A stretch of DNA of 64,000 nt from Musa acuminata AAA Group (GCF_036884655.1 NC_088356.1:19106001-19170000); one strand, 5' to 3'. Counted from the stretch's first letter, positions 33,868-45,996 are shown. The notes: a model not told the origin generated them from the letters alone. Translations and numbers: made by a program.

Positions 33868-34330
33868 CGTATAATCTTCAATATGAATCTTCTCCTCTTA
33901 TGATGTGAATTTTACATAATGAAATAAATAAGATTGTGTGCTTTGTAGCAATAAAAATCTTACAAAATTGAAATCACCTGTGATAGCACCACACATCAAT
34001 GTGAGCAATGCTCACTGCCTATAGGCGATGGCACCGCCTAGCTGGTGGTAGCATTGCCAGTTGTCATGGGTGGCAAGCAGTAGCACCGCCCAGTTAGTGG
34101 TGCCACCGCCCGCAACCTCTACCCTGTAAAAAGGCACTTAGGGCCGGTGGTAGAACTAACCCCAAGCCCTCCTACATTCCTCCAAACACCTCTCCACCCC
34201 TCATTCTCCTTGATCCTCCTCTAGAAACTCAAGGAAACCCTCCTCTTCTTCAAATTTCAGGATCAATCTCAACCTTTCAAGAAGATTACTGCAAGGGTAC
34301 TTCTCAAACCTCTTCTCTCAAACCTCTTAT
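33868..34330 (+). other. Leader-like fragment related to the E2 accessory cassette
   Basis: No coding frame. Palindromes (34020-34115) are followed by CTTAGGGCCGG and a CT-rich stretch with CCCTCATTCTCC. This ends in AAGATTACTGCAAGGGTAC, which parallels the end of the E2 leader exon and its splice donor. It is on the plus strand, opposite to E6, and stops near 34330. Confidence 0.35.
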
Positions 34331-34713
34331 AATCGTCAAGCATGACACTTACACTATTTCATATAAGCATGCCTATTTCATTTATGTTAAATCAAAACAT
34401 GCATCATTTCGAAAGAAAACTTATTAAGTATGATATTAAACTTCTTAATATTTTTATTAAGACATCAAGCATGGTTTCAATCAAAATCGAAAATCATCAA
34501 GATACATATTTTTTCTTTTTAAGAAAAACATACATATGATCATTAGATTTAAATCTACCATTTTATTCTATTAACATAAAATATGTAATTTTTATTATTA
34601 TTTTCAAAATTACTAGAATGATAAGCATGATTCCTAATTTTTGTATTTTCAGTATTTTAAACATGTAATTTTAAAAAATAATTATTCTAAGAAAAAATAC
34701 ATCATAGAAAACA

Positions 34714-35634
34714 TCAAGTAATTTCAAAATAAATTAAGGGGGTTTTGATTGCATCATCGTTGAATGCCATTAAGGCGTAGTTTGCCACCTTGCCTTTCTT
34801 GATTTTCTTCTCGTCTTTAGAGGAGCTCAATTCATCCCAATTTTTGTTCTTCTTGCGTTCAAAGCAAGTAGTTCCGTTCTTTTTATTTTTTAATTTTTGT
34901 TTCATTTGTAGTTTAAGTTCACCATCACTTGAGCTTATGCTCGAGTGGTCTTCATGTGTTCTATGTCTCAAATCCTTCCTGTCCTTTAGAAGGTTGTTCT
35001 CGAGTTCCCTTTTTGTCACATTGTTTATTTCGTAGGTCATTAGAGACCCAATTAGTTCTTCGAATGGAAATATTTTAAGATCCTTGGCCTCTTGAATGGT
35101 CGTAACTTTTGGATCCCAACTCTTTGGAAGGGAACTTAAAATTTTAGTTGTTAATTCAAAATTAGAAAAATCTTTATCAAGAGCTTTGAGTCCATTGATG
35201 ACATCCGTGAAATGGGTGTACATGTTTCCGATGGACTCACTTGGTTTCATTTGAAAAAATTCGTAAGAATGCACAAGAATGTTGATTTTGGAATCTTTCA
35301 CTCGGCTAGTGCCTTCATGAGTGACCTCAAGAGTTCTCCAAATATCAAAAGCCAAATCACAATTCGAAACGCGATTAAATTTATTTTTGTCAAGTACACA
35401 ATATAAAGCATTCATAGCATTTGCATTTAGAGAAAACATCTTCTTCTTCAAATCATTCCAATGGTTCATTGGAAGAAAAGACATTTCAAATCCATTTTGG
35501 ACTATGTGCCATAAATTCAAATCCAAAGAAAGTAAGAAAACTCTCATTCGAGTTTTCCAATAAGTGTAGTCCATCCCATTGAAAAAGGGAGGACGAATGA
35601 GAGAGTAACCCTCTTGAAGGTCGAAAAGAGCCAT
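34714..35634 (-). CDS. E6 gag, intact and without zinc knuckle
   Basis: An unbroken 306-residue gag: MALFDLQEGYSLIRPP, DYTYWKTRMRVF and LIGSLMTYE place it in the SIRE-like gag family. After about residue 235 the usual CYECKKPGHF knuckle is replaced by a Lys-rich stretch (KQKLKNKKNGTTCFERKK) and an acidic Ser-rich tail, ending LIYFEIT. The end is the same as in E8, so this is a defined gag version and not a random truncation. Gag alone could package RNA only with pol supplied by other elements (inference). Confidence 0.85.
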   Translation of the reverse strand: MALFDLQEGYSLIRPPFFNGMDYTYWKTRMRVFLLSLDLNLWHIVQNGFEMSFLPMNHWNDLKKKMFSLNANAMNALYCVLDKNKFNRVSNCDLAFDIWRTLEVTHEGTSRVKDSKINILVHSYEFFQMKPSESIGNMYTHFTDVINGLKALDKDFSNFELTTKILSSLPKSWDPKVTTIQEAKDLKIFPFEELIGSLMTYEINNVTKRELENNLLKDRKDLRHRTHEDHSSISSSDGELKLQMKQKLKNKKNGTTCFERKKNKNWDELSSSKDEKKIKKGKVANYALMAFNDDAIKTPLIYFEIT

Positions 35635-35670
35635 TTCTATTTAAGTGTTAAACCAAAGTAGAAAACCGTG

Positions 35671-35682
35671 GCTCTGATACCA
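35671..35682 (-). other. E6 primer-binding site
   Basis: TGGTATCAGAGC on the minus strand, two bases from the LTR start at 35685. Confidence 0.9.
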
Positions 35683-35684
35683 AT

Positions 35685-37349
35685 TGTTAGGATCGGAGCG
35701 GCACTAAGACGGGGGGTGGGGTGAATTAGTGCAGCGGATTAAAACTTGTAAGTTTGAAAACGATTTCGTAAATGCGTAGAGATTTCGATTCGACAATGAA
35801 TGACTTGGTGAAAGTAGCTCGAGTAAAGTGAGAAGATAAAACCCGAAAGCTTGCTACTATGTAAATAATAGTTTAAGAAAGGTAAACACTCACACATTCA
35901 AGGAACACATCAATTTAAAGCGGTTCGGTCAAAATGACCTACATCCACTTGCGAAGCCTTCTTCGATGAGGCTCCCAACTTCCACTAGCAAATCACTTTG
36001 AAGGGGAAGGACAAATACCCCTCTTACAACCTTTTACAAGTGGTTCACACTCTTACAGATTTTTAAAAAAAAAGAGGGAGGTGAACACTCAAGCAATTGA
36101 AAACAAGACTTGCTAAAGACTTTGCTAAGGCTTTATCTCAATCTCTAACTTCTCAAAGGTTGTATTCTCTGCTGAGAATTGAGGGGTATTTATAGACCCA
36201 AAGAGGATTCAAATTTGAGCTCCAAATTTGAATTCTCTTGGGTTCCCGAAGCTAGCGGTGCCACCACCTATCAATATCATATTGATCGTTAATTGGCGGT
36301 GCCACCGCCTATCGATGGCGGTGTCATCGCCCGACCTTTCGGGTGCTGGCGATGCCACCACCAGACCTCTCGGGTGCTAGGCGGTGCCATCGCCCAGTCC
36401 GGCGGTACCACCACCTGATCCTCGGGTTTTGGGCGGTGCCACCGCCCAGTTCGGCGGTTCCACTGCCCGATCCTACGGGTCACTAGATGGGCTTCAAATC
36501 TGGCCCAAACTAGGTAATATCAGGCTCAGTTGGCCCCTAACCAAGATATAGGATTATCCCTTAATCCTAACCCTAATTACATGTAAACTATGCAATTGAA
36601 AATATAGTCCTAAGCAAGTTTTCAACCGGCAAACGTCGAGTCTCCTTCCTGCGAGCTTTCTGGCGATCTTTCCGGTGGACTTTCGATACACCCTCGGATT
36701 TCTTCTGGCGGACTCTAATAGGCTCCCGATCTTGTGGCGAGTTCAGCAAGTAGCTGAGCCTTCTCGGTGATCTCCGCGAACCTCCGACGATCTCTTCGGT
36801 GGACTTCCGAAATCTTCGACAAGTCCCCGATTTATTCTCGGTTGGTTCTGGCAGCATCTCCAACGAATCTTCAAACTCTTGAACATCCATTGAACTTGAC
36901 TCCAGTAGACTTGCTTTATGTCTTCAAGCTATCGTTGTTAATCCTACACATGTAAAACAAAAGTTCGATCTAGACAATTACTCCTAAGCAATTAATCAAG
37001 TTGTCCTGCATGTCATTGGTCCCTCAACGCTTCGTCCGATTCTTCGGCGCATCGTCCTCTCTTGCGGCCTATTGCCCAATTAGCCAGTTGACTCTGCAAC
37101 TCTGATATCCTTGGCGCAATACTCACTCTTATTGGCTCGATGCCCGAATCCATGGCCCGAAGCCTTCTATCAATACGTCGACCGATCCACCGACCTGACG
37201 TCCAATCTTCTGACATGTTCCTTCGGCACAACATGATTTTCCTACTTTAATTGTCTCATCCTAAATGAAGAATCCTGCGTCACTCAAAACGCAGATTAAA
37301 TCATAAACACATATCAAGTGGTTTCATCATCAAAATACGAGATTCAACA
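35685..37349 (-). repeat. 5' LTR of E6
   Basis: 1665 bp, TGTTAGGATCGG to GAGATTCAACA. Its inner part resembles the E2 LTR. Its distal 400 bp (about 36960-37349) is the module found in LTR-C and E8 (containing TCATTGGTCCCTC). It appears to be a mosaic. Confidence 0.88.
36184..36530 (-). promoter_or_regulatory. E6 LTR promoter region
   Basis: GGCGGTGCCACCGCC-type palindromes (36255-36480) lie upstream of a CTATAAATACCCC box (36184-36197, minus). Confidence 0.55.
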
Positions 37350-37906
37350 CTTCTTTGGCAAGCTCCTAGACTTCTCGGTTGGTTCTGGCAAAACTTCCGA
37401 CAAACGTCCGGACTTCCGACGAACTCTCGAACTCCCAACGAAATCACATTCTTACCTCTAGGACTTTATTTTGCTTTATGCCTTGCTATTGTAGTTAATC
37501 CTGCACATGTAAAGACATAATTCGATCTAGACAATTATTACTAAGCTTGAATCATGTTGTTTGGCATGTCATTGGTCCATCGACGCTTCGTCTTATTCTT
37601 CGGCGCATCGTCCTCTCTTGTGGCCTATTGCCCAATCGGCCAATTGACCTCTGCAACTCCGATATCCATGGCGCAATATCCGCTCTTCCTGGCCTGATGC
37701 ACGAATCCATTGCCTGAAGCCTTCTGTCAATACATCGACCGATCTTCCAACCCGACGTCCAATCTTCTGACATGTTTTCCTCCGTCCTAACATGATTATT
37801 CCTGCTTTAATTCTCTCCCTAATTAAAGCATCCTGCATCACTCAAAACGTAGATTAAATCATAAACACTTATCAATTGGTTTCATCATCAAATATGAGAT
37901 TCAACA
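37350..37906 (-). repeat. LTR-C-type fragment
   Basis: Matches about 33295-33867 of LTR-C and ends GAGATTCAACA. It is the right-hand remainder of an LTR cut by E6; the other part is not seen. Confidence 0.75.
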
Positions 37907-38107
37907 ACATATTCTATTCTATACGTAGTTTCAAGTTTAATGGATTTTTATGCACCAATTTTCACACGACGACGAACATATCTTTGGGAATTATGGATTT
38001 TGTTTTCTGTTCTTCCACTACGTATGTAATGTCACCCCCAAGATTTCCTAATACTAACTTTGATCAGAAAAGGCAAATCGATTAAAGTAGGAAGAATCGA
38101 ACGTTGG

Positions 38108-38590
38108 TGTTAGAACCGAAATCAACACTAAGAGGGGGAGGGGGGGGGGTTGAATTAGTACTTTCATAAAATCACATCAGTTTGAAAACTTCATTCGATG
38201 AAATCGTATCGAAAAGACATTTAAACTTAAAACATTTGCAAGAGTAATAATGAGCAAGTAAAGTAGTTACAAAATAAGTAAACAAGCAGAGAAAGAGAGG
38301 CACACCAATTTTATAGTGATTCGGTCATCGTGACCTACATCTACTCCAAATTCCTCTTCACTCGAGGCCACCGACTTCCACTACCGATCTTCTTTCCAAC
38401 AAGCGAAGATTAACTACTCTTTTACACCCTTTTTTTTTCTTTTCATAGGTTTAGGAGATAACCTTTACAACCACCCACCCCTCTCTTAAACTTCACCCAA
38501 CACTTAAAGCATGAGAGGAGTTCTCACAATATTACAACAGAGTTTTCTTTCATTTTTGCTCTCAGTTCTTATTTTATTAACCTTTTAAAT
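38108..38590 (-). repeat. E7 partial LTR, copy 1
   Basis: Starts TGTTAGAACCG and matches 39334-39795. It lacks the distal part of an LTR and passes directly into gag sequence near 38590. The 200 bp to its left (37907-38107) hold no recognisable feature. Confidence 0.7.
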
Positions 38591-39285
38591 TTACTTATAA
38601 GGAGTTCTATGTCATTATCACTTAAGCTTTTGCTCGAATGATATTCTTTTGTTCTAAGTGTCAAGTCCTTCCTATTCTTTCATAGGTCATCAAAGACCTG
38701 GTAAGTTCTTCAAGCGAAAAGTTATTTAGGTCCTTTATTTCTAGTATTGTTGTTACTTTAGGATCCAAACTTTTTGGAAGGGATCTTAATATCATCTTAA
38801 TAAGTTCAAAATTAGAAAAAACTTTTACCAAATGCTTTTAAACCATTGACAATATTTGTAAAATGGGTGTACATGTCTCCAATGGTTTCGCTTGGTTCCA
38901 TTCGAAACAATTTAAAACTATGCATCAAAAGATTAACTTTAGAATCTTTAACCCTACTTGTGCCTTTGTTTGTGACTTCAAAAGTGTGCCAAATGTCATG
39001 TGTAATTTCACAAGTCGAAATACGATTAAACTCGTTTTTATCCTAAGCACAAAATAAAATGTTCGTAGCTCTAGCATTTAAAGAAAAATTTTTATTCTCC
39101 AAATCATTCCATTCATTCATAGGTTTAGAGGGTTGTTGAAAACCATATTTGATAATATTTCATAAATCAAAGTTTAAAGAAAACAAAAAAATTCTCATTC
39201 TAGTTTTCCAATATATGTAATTTATCTCATTGAACATAGGAGGACGAGTGATAGAAAGATCCTCTTAAAAGCTGAAAATAGCCAT
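38590..39285 (-). pseudogene. E7 gag remnant, copy 1
   Basis: A Copia gag frame from an ATG at 39285 down to the junction near 38590. It carries the usual YWKTRMRIF segment but several stops (for example soon after the start) and frameshifts. The C-terminal half is missing, replaced by LTR sequence. Confidence 0.7.
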
Positions 39286-39319
39286 GTCTCTTAGGTGTTA
39301 TCCAACGGAGAGAAATGTG

Positions 39320-39331
39320 GCTCTGATTCCA
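39320..39331 (-). other. E7 primer-binding site, copy 1
   Basis: GCTCTGATTCCA on the plus strand; one change from the initiator-Met site complement. Confidence 0.75.
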
Positions 39332-39333
39332 AC

Positions 39334-39795
39334 TGTTAAGACCAAAATCGACACAAAGAGGGGAGGGTGAATTAGTGCTTTCGTAAATCACGTTGATTTG
39401 AAAACTTCATTCGATAAAATCATATCAGAAAGACGTTAAACTTCAAACATTTGCAAGAGTAGTAATGAGATGGTAAAACATTTACAAAATAAGTAAACTA
39501 GTAAAGAAAAGGAGGCACACCAATTGAATAGAGGTTCGATCATCATGACCTATATCCACTCATGTTTCCTCTTCACTCGAGGCAACCAATTTCCACTACC
39601 GATCTTTTTCTAACGGGTAAAGATCAACTACCCTTTTACACCCTTTTTTCTCCTTTTCACAAGTTTAGAAGATAACCTTTATAACCACTCACTCCTCTCT
39701 TAAACTTCACCTAACACTTAGAGCCTGAGACGAGTTCTCACAATATTACAATAGAGTTTTCTTTCTTTTTTGCTCTCAATTCTTATTTTATGAAC
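39334..39795 (-). repeat. E7 partial LTR, copy 2
   Basis: TGTTAAGACC start; matches copy 1 (38108-38590) and joins gag at the same place, so the two junctions share one origin. Confidence 0.7.
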
Positions 39796-39879
39796 CTTTT
39801 AAATTTACTTATAAGGAGTTCTATGTCAACATCACTTGAGCTTTCACTCGAGTGGTATTCTTTTATTTGAAGTGCCAAG
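39796..39879 (-). pseudogene. E7 gag remnant, copy 2, left piece
   Basis: Gag sequence (ACTTGAGCTTTCACTCGAG region) that is interrupted by E8 at 39879 and continues at 48119. CCAAG at 39875-39879 is the duplicated target. Confidence 0.7.
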
Positions 39880-41978
39880 TGTTAGGATCAAGAGCACTAA
39901 GAGGGGGGGGGGGTGAATTAGTGCAGCGGAAATCTTTCGACGATTAAAACCGAAAGCTGCGTTCGTTCGATAAAAACGATTTGGATGTAAAAGCCGATTC
40001 TAAGATTACTTTAACTTAAGATTAAGCGAGATAATGTTAAAGTAGATCTATGAAGGCAGTTTGCAGTTTATGATGGAAATCAGAATGCAAGCGCAAACTG
40101 AAAAGCGACGTTCGTACGATAAAACCAATTTACGTCTAAATGCCGATTCTGAAGATACTGAACTTTGATATATGTTTTATAAATGCGCAGAAGGCAGTTT
40201 GCAGCTATGATTGAAGTCTAAACGTAAACGTAAACTGAAAAATGATGATCGTACGAAAAAACCGATTTACGTCTAAATGCAGATTCGGAAAGCTCTGAAC
40301 TTAGAAACTCGTTCGTTAAAAGCGCAGAGGGCAGTAAGCTATTAAGGAGGTTTGCAGTAAAGATAAAATGCTCAAAGTAAATGCAAACCGAGATTTAGAG
40401 TGGTTCGGTCAATCTTGACCTACTCCACTTTTGGCTTCCTTCACCGACGAGGTCACCGACGTCAACTAGAGGCCTTCCTTCAATAGGCGAAGGCCAACCA
40501 CCCTTTTACAGATTCACTCCTTTTGACGGGCTTAGGAGACAACCCTTACAGAAGTTTTCTCTCCTCTCTTTACAACTCAACCTTTGAAGAACAGAAGGAG
40601 GAGAACTTTTGGCCTTTACAACAGTTTTGAGCTCTAAGAATCATAGAAAGATATCAAGATTTCGAGTGTAAGTTCTTGCTCTCTCAGTGCTGAATGGGTG
40701 GGGTATTTATAGGCCCCAACCCAGTTCAAATTTGGAGCTCAAAACTGTCATTTCCCAGAATTCCGGGATCAGGCGGTTGCACCTCCTGACTGGAGCGGTT
40801 GCACCGCCTGGTAGAGCTCGAAGACTGAGCCTCTAGGCGGTGCCACCTCTGTCAGGGGTGGTTGCACCTCTCTGCCAGAGCTCGAAGACCGAGCTCAAGC
40901 GGTTGCACCTCCTGACTGGGGCGGTTGCACCGCCTGGCAGAGCTCGAAACTTGAGCTCAGGCGGTGCCACCTCTTGTTAGGAGAGGTTGCACCGCCCAGT
41001 CTCGCTCGGAGACTGAGCCCAGGCGGTTGCACCTCCTGGCTGGGGCAGTTGCACTGCCCAGTCTCCCTGGGAGACTTAGCCCAGGCGGTGCTACCTCCTG
41101 GCTTGGGCGGTTGCACCTCCCACAGCAACCAGGGTCCGAATGGGTTGATCCATTCGGCCAAATTTGGGTTTTTCAGGGGCCCAATTGCCCCAAGATTAAG
41201 CTAATGGGATCATCTCCCATTTTCAACTTAATCATTAGTGCTAACTACGATAAATCCTAAGACAATTTGTGCAGCTTGCTCCGGTGCGTCAATCGCTTCT
41301 TCCGGCGAGTTTTCGGTGAACTTCCGTCGATCATCCGATGAACCCTCGATGATGCTCCTACGGACTTCCGGCAAACTCCTGGACTTGCGACGATCCACTT
41401 GACGAGTTCCGACGAGCTTCTTTGGCAAACTTCTGGACTTCTCGGATTTGTTCCCGCAGAACCTCCGACGACTGTCCGAACTTCCGTCGAGCTCTCGAAC
41501 TCCCAACGTGATCATTGTCATGACTCCGGCGCAACTCCTGCTGCATGTCTTTCTTCCATCGTAGTTAATCCTGCACACTCAAAATAAAAAACTTCGATTG
41601 AGACAATTAATCCTAAGCAATTAACCAAGTTGTCCGGCATGTCATTGGTCCCTCGACGCTTCATCCGATTCTTCGGCGCATCGTCCTTTCCTGCAGCCTA
41701 TTGCCCAATCGACCAGTTGACTCCGCAACTCCGATATCCTTGGCACAATACCCGCTCTTCTTGGCCCGATGCCCGAGTCCACGGCCCGAAGCCTTCTGTC
41801 GATACATCGACCGATCCACCGGCCCGACGTCCAATCTTTTGACATGTTCCTCCGGCACAACATGATTTTCTTGCTTTAATTGTCTCATCCTGATCGAAGT
41901 ATCCTACGTCACTCAAAACGCAGATTAAATCATAAACATATATCAAGTAGTTTCATCATCAAAATATGAGATTCAACA
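39880..41978 (-). repeat. 3' LTR of E8
   Basis: 2099 bp, TGTTAGGATCAAG to GAGATTCAACA; matches 46047-48113. TATA box at 40700-40713 and palindromes at 40771-41115. Open frames from the palindromes (40895-41260) are not genes. Confidence 0.93.
40700..41200 (-). promoter_or_regulatory. E8 3' LTR promoter region
   Basis: A long array of GGCGGTTGCACCGCC-type elements upstream of CCTATAAATACCCC on the minus strand. Confidence 0.5.
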
Positions 41979-41992
41979 ATCTCCCCCTTTTT
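41979..41992 (-). other. E8 polypurine tract
   Basis: AAAAAGGGGGAGAT before the 3' LTR start on the minus strand; the same tract as in E2. Confidence 0.85.
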
Positions 41993-42300
41993 GATGATGA
42001 CAACTACTTGATGACGGAGTTAACCTTAACTCCCGGAGTTTAAACAAACTCCCCCTATCAATATGCCATATTGATAGAATCTTGAATTCAAACTGAATTC
42101 AAGTCAGTGCAATATTCATCATGAATACTTGCAACACGTCATTATGAACTTATGCATAACATGTCATGTCATCAACATACTTCTCTCCCTTTGTCATCAA
42201 CAAAAAAGAGAAGTACCACAATCAAGTGTTTGTGATATTGGTTCAACTCATTGCATGAAAAACATAATATCTATTGTTATCATCATGCAAGTTTACTATC

Positions 42301-42362
42301 ATCAAATGGTAAGATATCAACATGTAAAATTGCGATTCAAGTTCTTCATATCTTAACATGAT
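42301..42362. repeat. E8 hairpin segment, copy 1
   Basis: GGTAAGATATCAA and, about 30 bases later, TTCATATCTTAAC form an imperfect stem. It is repeated 1.9 kb away. Confidence 0.6.
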
Positions 42363-44204
42363 ATGACATTCATAGCACCTATTCATATGAATGCTGCTTT
42401 TGATATCTCATCAGCATTCATGACATCTATTCATATTCTTCAAATATGGCACTCATAGTATCAATTTATATATTTCTCCCCCTTTGTCATCAACAACAAG
42501 GAGAACGATATAAGCAAATTTTAAATATAAGTACGATGCCATAAGTTGGTTTATGTCATTTTCCAACGGTGAGTGATATGATACCAATTATGCAAACATC
42601 TCGAGGAAAACATGACATGGAGATAGCTTTTATTGCTTCTTCCTTTTTTTTTTGTTATCTTTTTACATGAAGGAGGAAAGCCATATGTGAAGTTCAAATT
42701 GATAAGATATTAAAGCACACTTCATTTTTGCAAGGATTAAGATATGTAAGTGAGTCAAATCCTTGTATGTAAAAATATCTTCCTTTTATAAGAGGGAATC
42801 ATCAAATATGTTTCTCGAAAAATATTTTTCACATGATAAGTGCATTTGCTAGATGATTCCATATGTCAAAAATCAATGATGTGAATTAAACTTGATATGA
42901 CATATGCTTGTTAAGTTCGGAAGAGGATAATGTATAAAGAAAATCCAATTGTTAGGATCAAGAAAATCCGAAAATAAAATTTGACACTTTCATACATTCG
43001 GACAGGGTTTTACTAGAGATATTTAATTACAATCATGAAGGTAAAACATGCTTATTATCATGGAAATTTTTGTATTCAAGCACATAATTTCCAACATGTA
43101 ATCATGGCAAGTAATTGTGTAAAATCATTATGGCAATCGAGTGATTTGATCATTCAATCAAAAAAGTCCGAAAAATAATTTTAACACGTTTAATCATTCG
43201 GACATATTTTTGCCATAGTTTTTCAAATATAATCATGAAGATAAGGCATGCTCATCATCATGGTAGTATGATAGCAAGTTTACCATTTACAAGCTAGCAA
43301 AAATTTTCAACATTTTAAGGCCCGCAAGCTAGCAATTTTGAGATGTTCAAGAAAGCAACTCTTGCTTCTTGAAATATAAGTTTTGCTAGATGTGCAAGTT
43401 GACTTTTTGCTTCTTGAGATAGGCAAGATAGCATTCCTTGGTGATGTTCAATATAGCTAAGTTCTACAATAATTTTTAAATCATGACAAAGGTTAGTATC
43501 AATCTCATTTGTGCATCATTATATTTTCAAATTAAAACATGCATATTTTCAAAACATATAAACTCATTATTATATGCATGATTCCAAATCATCATTCATA
43601 TTATTTCAATCATTGTTTCACTCATCACTATAGCTTATCATGCATTATTTCATTTCATCTCATAAGGAATATCAAGAAGAGTTATTGGATGATGAGATAA
43701 ATATTTTATGAATACACGGAATATCATAAGTGTTTCATGTATTCATATTATCACATGAAGCATATTATCATTTTTAAGATTCATAACATGAATAACGTTA
43801 TTACGATTTCATTAAAGTCAATTTCGAGATTCACACAATATCATGAAATCATTAATCTCGATAAGATGGGAAAAGCATTTTCTTTTTAAGTGATTCTTTT
43901 AACACATCATAAAAAACTCATTCATAATTCAAGTGATTTACAAGATATCATAAATGAATTTATCACTTGTATTTCATCAAAATCGAGAACTCTAGAGATA
44001 GAAAATGATTGACGCATTTAATCTGATTGAAGCATGATTCATATTTAAAGTGTATCTTATGTCGTAAATACGAATCAAGCATTTGTCAAATCTGAAATTA
44101 TCCTTAAAATTACATTCAATAAATTCATATATGACAAGCATAGATTTATTGAAAAATCAATAAGATAGAGGATTACATTTCAAGTGTTCATCAATTGTAG
44201 CATT

Positions 44205-44270
44205 TCATCACATGGTAAGATATCAATGCGTAAAATTACGATACAAGTTCTTGATATCTTAACGCATGAT
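44205..44270. repeat. E8 hairpin segment, copy 2
   Basis: GGTAAGATATCAA pairs with TTGATATCTTA (11 bp, perfect) over a loop of about 25-28 bases. Same segment as 42301-42362. Confidence 0.6.
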
Positions 44271-45072
44271 GCAAACATGGCATAATGCAAATTTGGCAAT
44301 CATAGCATCAATTCATATAAGCATTGCAAATATGGCAATCATATCAATTCATATATCTCTTGATGATGCAAGCATGGGATAATCATAGCATAGTGTTTAT
44401 AGCATCAATTCATATATTTCTCCCCTTTTTTAAGTGTTTCATCTTAAGTGATCGATTTCATGTTAGCATGCCTTTTCATTTATGTCAAATGAAAACATGC
44501 ATCAACGTTTAGGATCGTAAAATGAATTTCATCATAAAACCATCAATCACAAAAATCATCATGTATAACTTTAAAATCTCATGCATAAAATCGTCAAATC
44601 ATAGTATCAAAACTTTAATATTTTCATTGCAACATTAAGCAAGGTTTCATTGAACATAATTTTGAATGATTCTTATAAATGCTTAAAACTTCTTTAGTTT
44701 TAATTTATATGATTGACTTTATAATAGCATGCTCAAATCTTTATTCTTATGTCAAAACTATACATCATATTTAACAAACAAAGACAATGAAAAATATCAA
44801 GCCTTCCAGACAAAAGCCATGTATCGTCATTGAAAAGCAATATGAAAATCATCAAAATATACATTCTTGCTTCTCAAGCACATAAATAAGATTAATCTCA
44901 CTAGGTGTACAATCATTAGATTTCTATCTTGCATTAACATAAGACATGCAATTTTCATTATCATTTTCAAAATTACAAGCATGATCATATTTTTGCATTT
45001 TCATTATTAAATTATTAAAAATGTAATTTTCAAGAAAATTTAAAGAAAAAGAAAAATGCATCATGAAAAGCA

Positions 45073-45996
45073 TCATGTAATTTCAAAGTAAATTAAAGGC
45101 ATTTTGATTACCTCAGCGTCGAAAGGCATAAAGGCGTAGTTTGCCACCTCGCCTTTGTTGATTTTCTCCTCGTCTTCAGAGGAGCTCGATTCATCCCAAT
45201 TTTTGTTCTTCTTCTTGCGTTCAAAGCAAGTAGTTCCGTTCTTCTTATTTTTTAATTTTTGTTTCATTTGTAGTTTAAGTTCACCATCACTTGAGCTTAT
45301 GCTCGAGTGGTCTTCAAATGTTCTATGTCCCAAATCCTTCCTGTTTTTTGGAAGGTGGTTCTCAAGTTCTTCACGTGCATTGCACGTCATTTCATATGTG
45401 ATCAAGGAACCAATTAGTTCTTCAAGTGGAAATTGGTTCAAGTTTTTCGATTCTTGAATAGCAGTTACTTTTGAATCCCAAGGTTTAGAAAGTGAGCGCA
45501 AAATCTTGTTTACGAGTTCAAAATCCGAAAAACATTTTCCAAGAGCTCTTAAACTATTGACGACATCCGTGAAACGGGTGTACATGTCGCCTATAGTCTC
45601 GCTTGGTTGCATTCGAAAAAGCTCAAAATCATGCAATAAAATGTTAACTTTCGAGTCTTTGACTCTACTAGTTCCCTCGTGCATGATTTCAAGTGTTCGC
45701 CAAATGTCAAAAGCCGTTTCGCACGTAGAAATCCGATTGAACTCATTTTTGTCTAAAGCGCAAAATAAGGCATTCATAGCCTTCGCGTTTAAAGAAAAAT
45801 ACTTCTTCTCCAAATCCGACCATTCGTTCATCGGTTTAGAGGGAAGTTGAAAATCGTTTTCAACGATATTCCATAAATCCAAATTCATAGAAGTCAAGAA
45901 AACTCTCATTCGAGTTTTCCAATAAGTGTAGTCCAATCCGTTAAACAACGGTGGACGAAAAATCGAAAAGCCCTCTTGAAAGCCATGAAGAGCCAT
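45073..45996 (-). CDS. E8 gag, intact and without zinc knuckle
   Basis: An unbroken 307-residue frame from ATG at 45996, about 50 bases after the LTR. It begins MALHGFQEGFSIFRPP. The Copia gag domain is DYTYWKTRMRVFL, ALDKNEFNRIS, GDMYTRFTDVV and LIGSLITYEMTC. The zinc knuckle expected near residue 240 is absent; instead KQKLKNKKNGTTCFERKK and an acidic tail end at LIYFEIT, as in E6. It would form particles with, or package RNA through, proteins of related elements (inference). The basic stretch may replace the knuckle in RNA binding (speculative). It is the sole gene of E8. Confidence 0.88.
   Translation of the reverse strand: MALHGFQEGFSIFRPPLFNGLDYTYWKTRMRVFLTSMNLDLWNIVENDFQLPSKPMNEWSDLEKKYFSLNAKAMNALFCALDKNEFNRISTCETAFDIWRTLEIMHEGTSRVKDSKVNILLHDFELFRMQPSETIGDMYTRFTDVVNSLRALGKCFSDFELVNKILRSLSKPWDSKVTAIQESKNLNQFPLEELIGSLITYEMTCNAREELENHLPKNRKDLGHRTFEDHSSISSSDGELKLQMKQKLKNKKNGTTCFERKKKNKNWDESSSSEDEEKINKGEVANYAFMPFDAEVIKMPLIYFEIT

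Larger units (their letters stand above)
34331..37349 (-). mobile_element. E6: gag-only Copia-derived element (3' part missing)
   Basis: Minus strand: complete 5' LTR (35685-37349), primer site, intact gag and about 380 bp of noncoding sequence that matches the region after gag in E8. No pol. Its left end and 3' LTR are absent. It is inserted in another LTR of the LTR-C type (37350-37906). Confidence 0.75.
41993..45072 (-). other. E8 noncoding interior
   Basis: 3.1 kb of AT-rich sequence with no coding frame and no trace of pol. It holds extra purine tracts near 42185 and 42478, and two copies of a hairpin-forming segment of about 60 bp (42301-42362 and 44205-44270). Confidence 0.7.
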
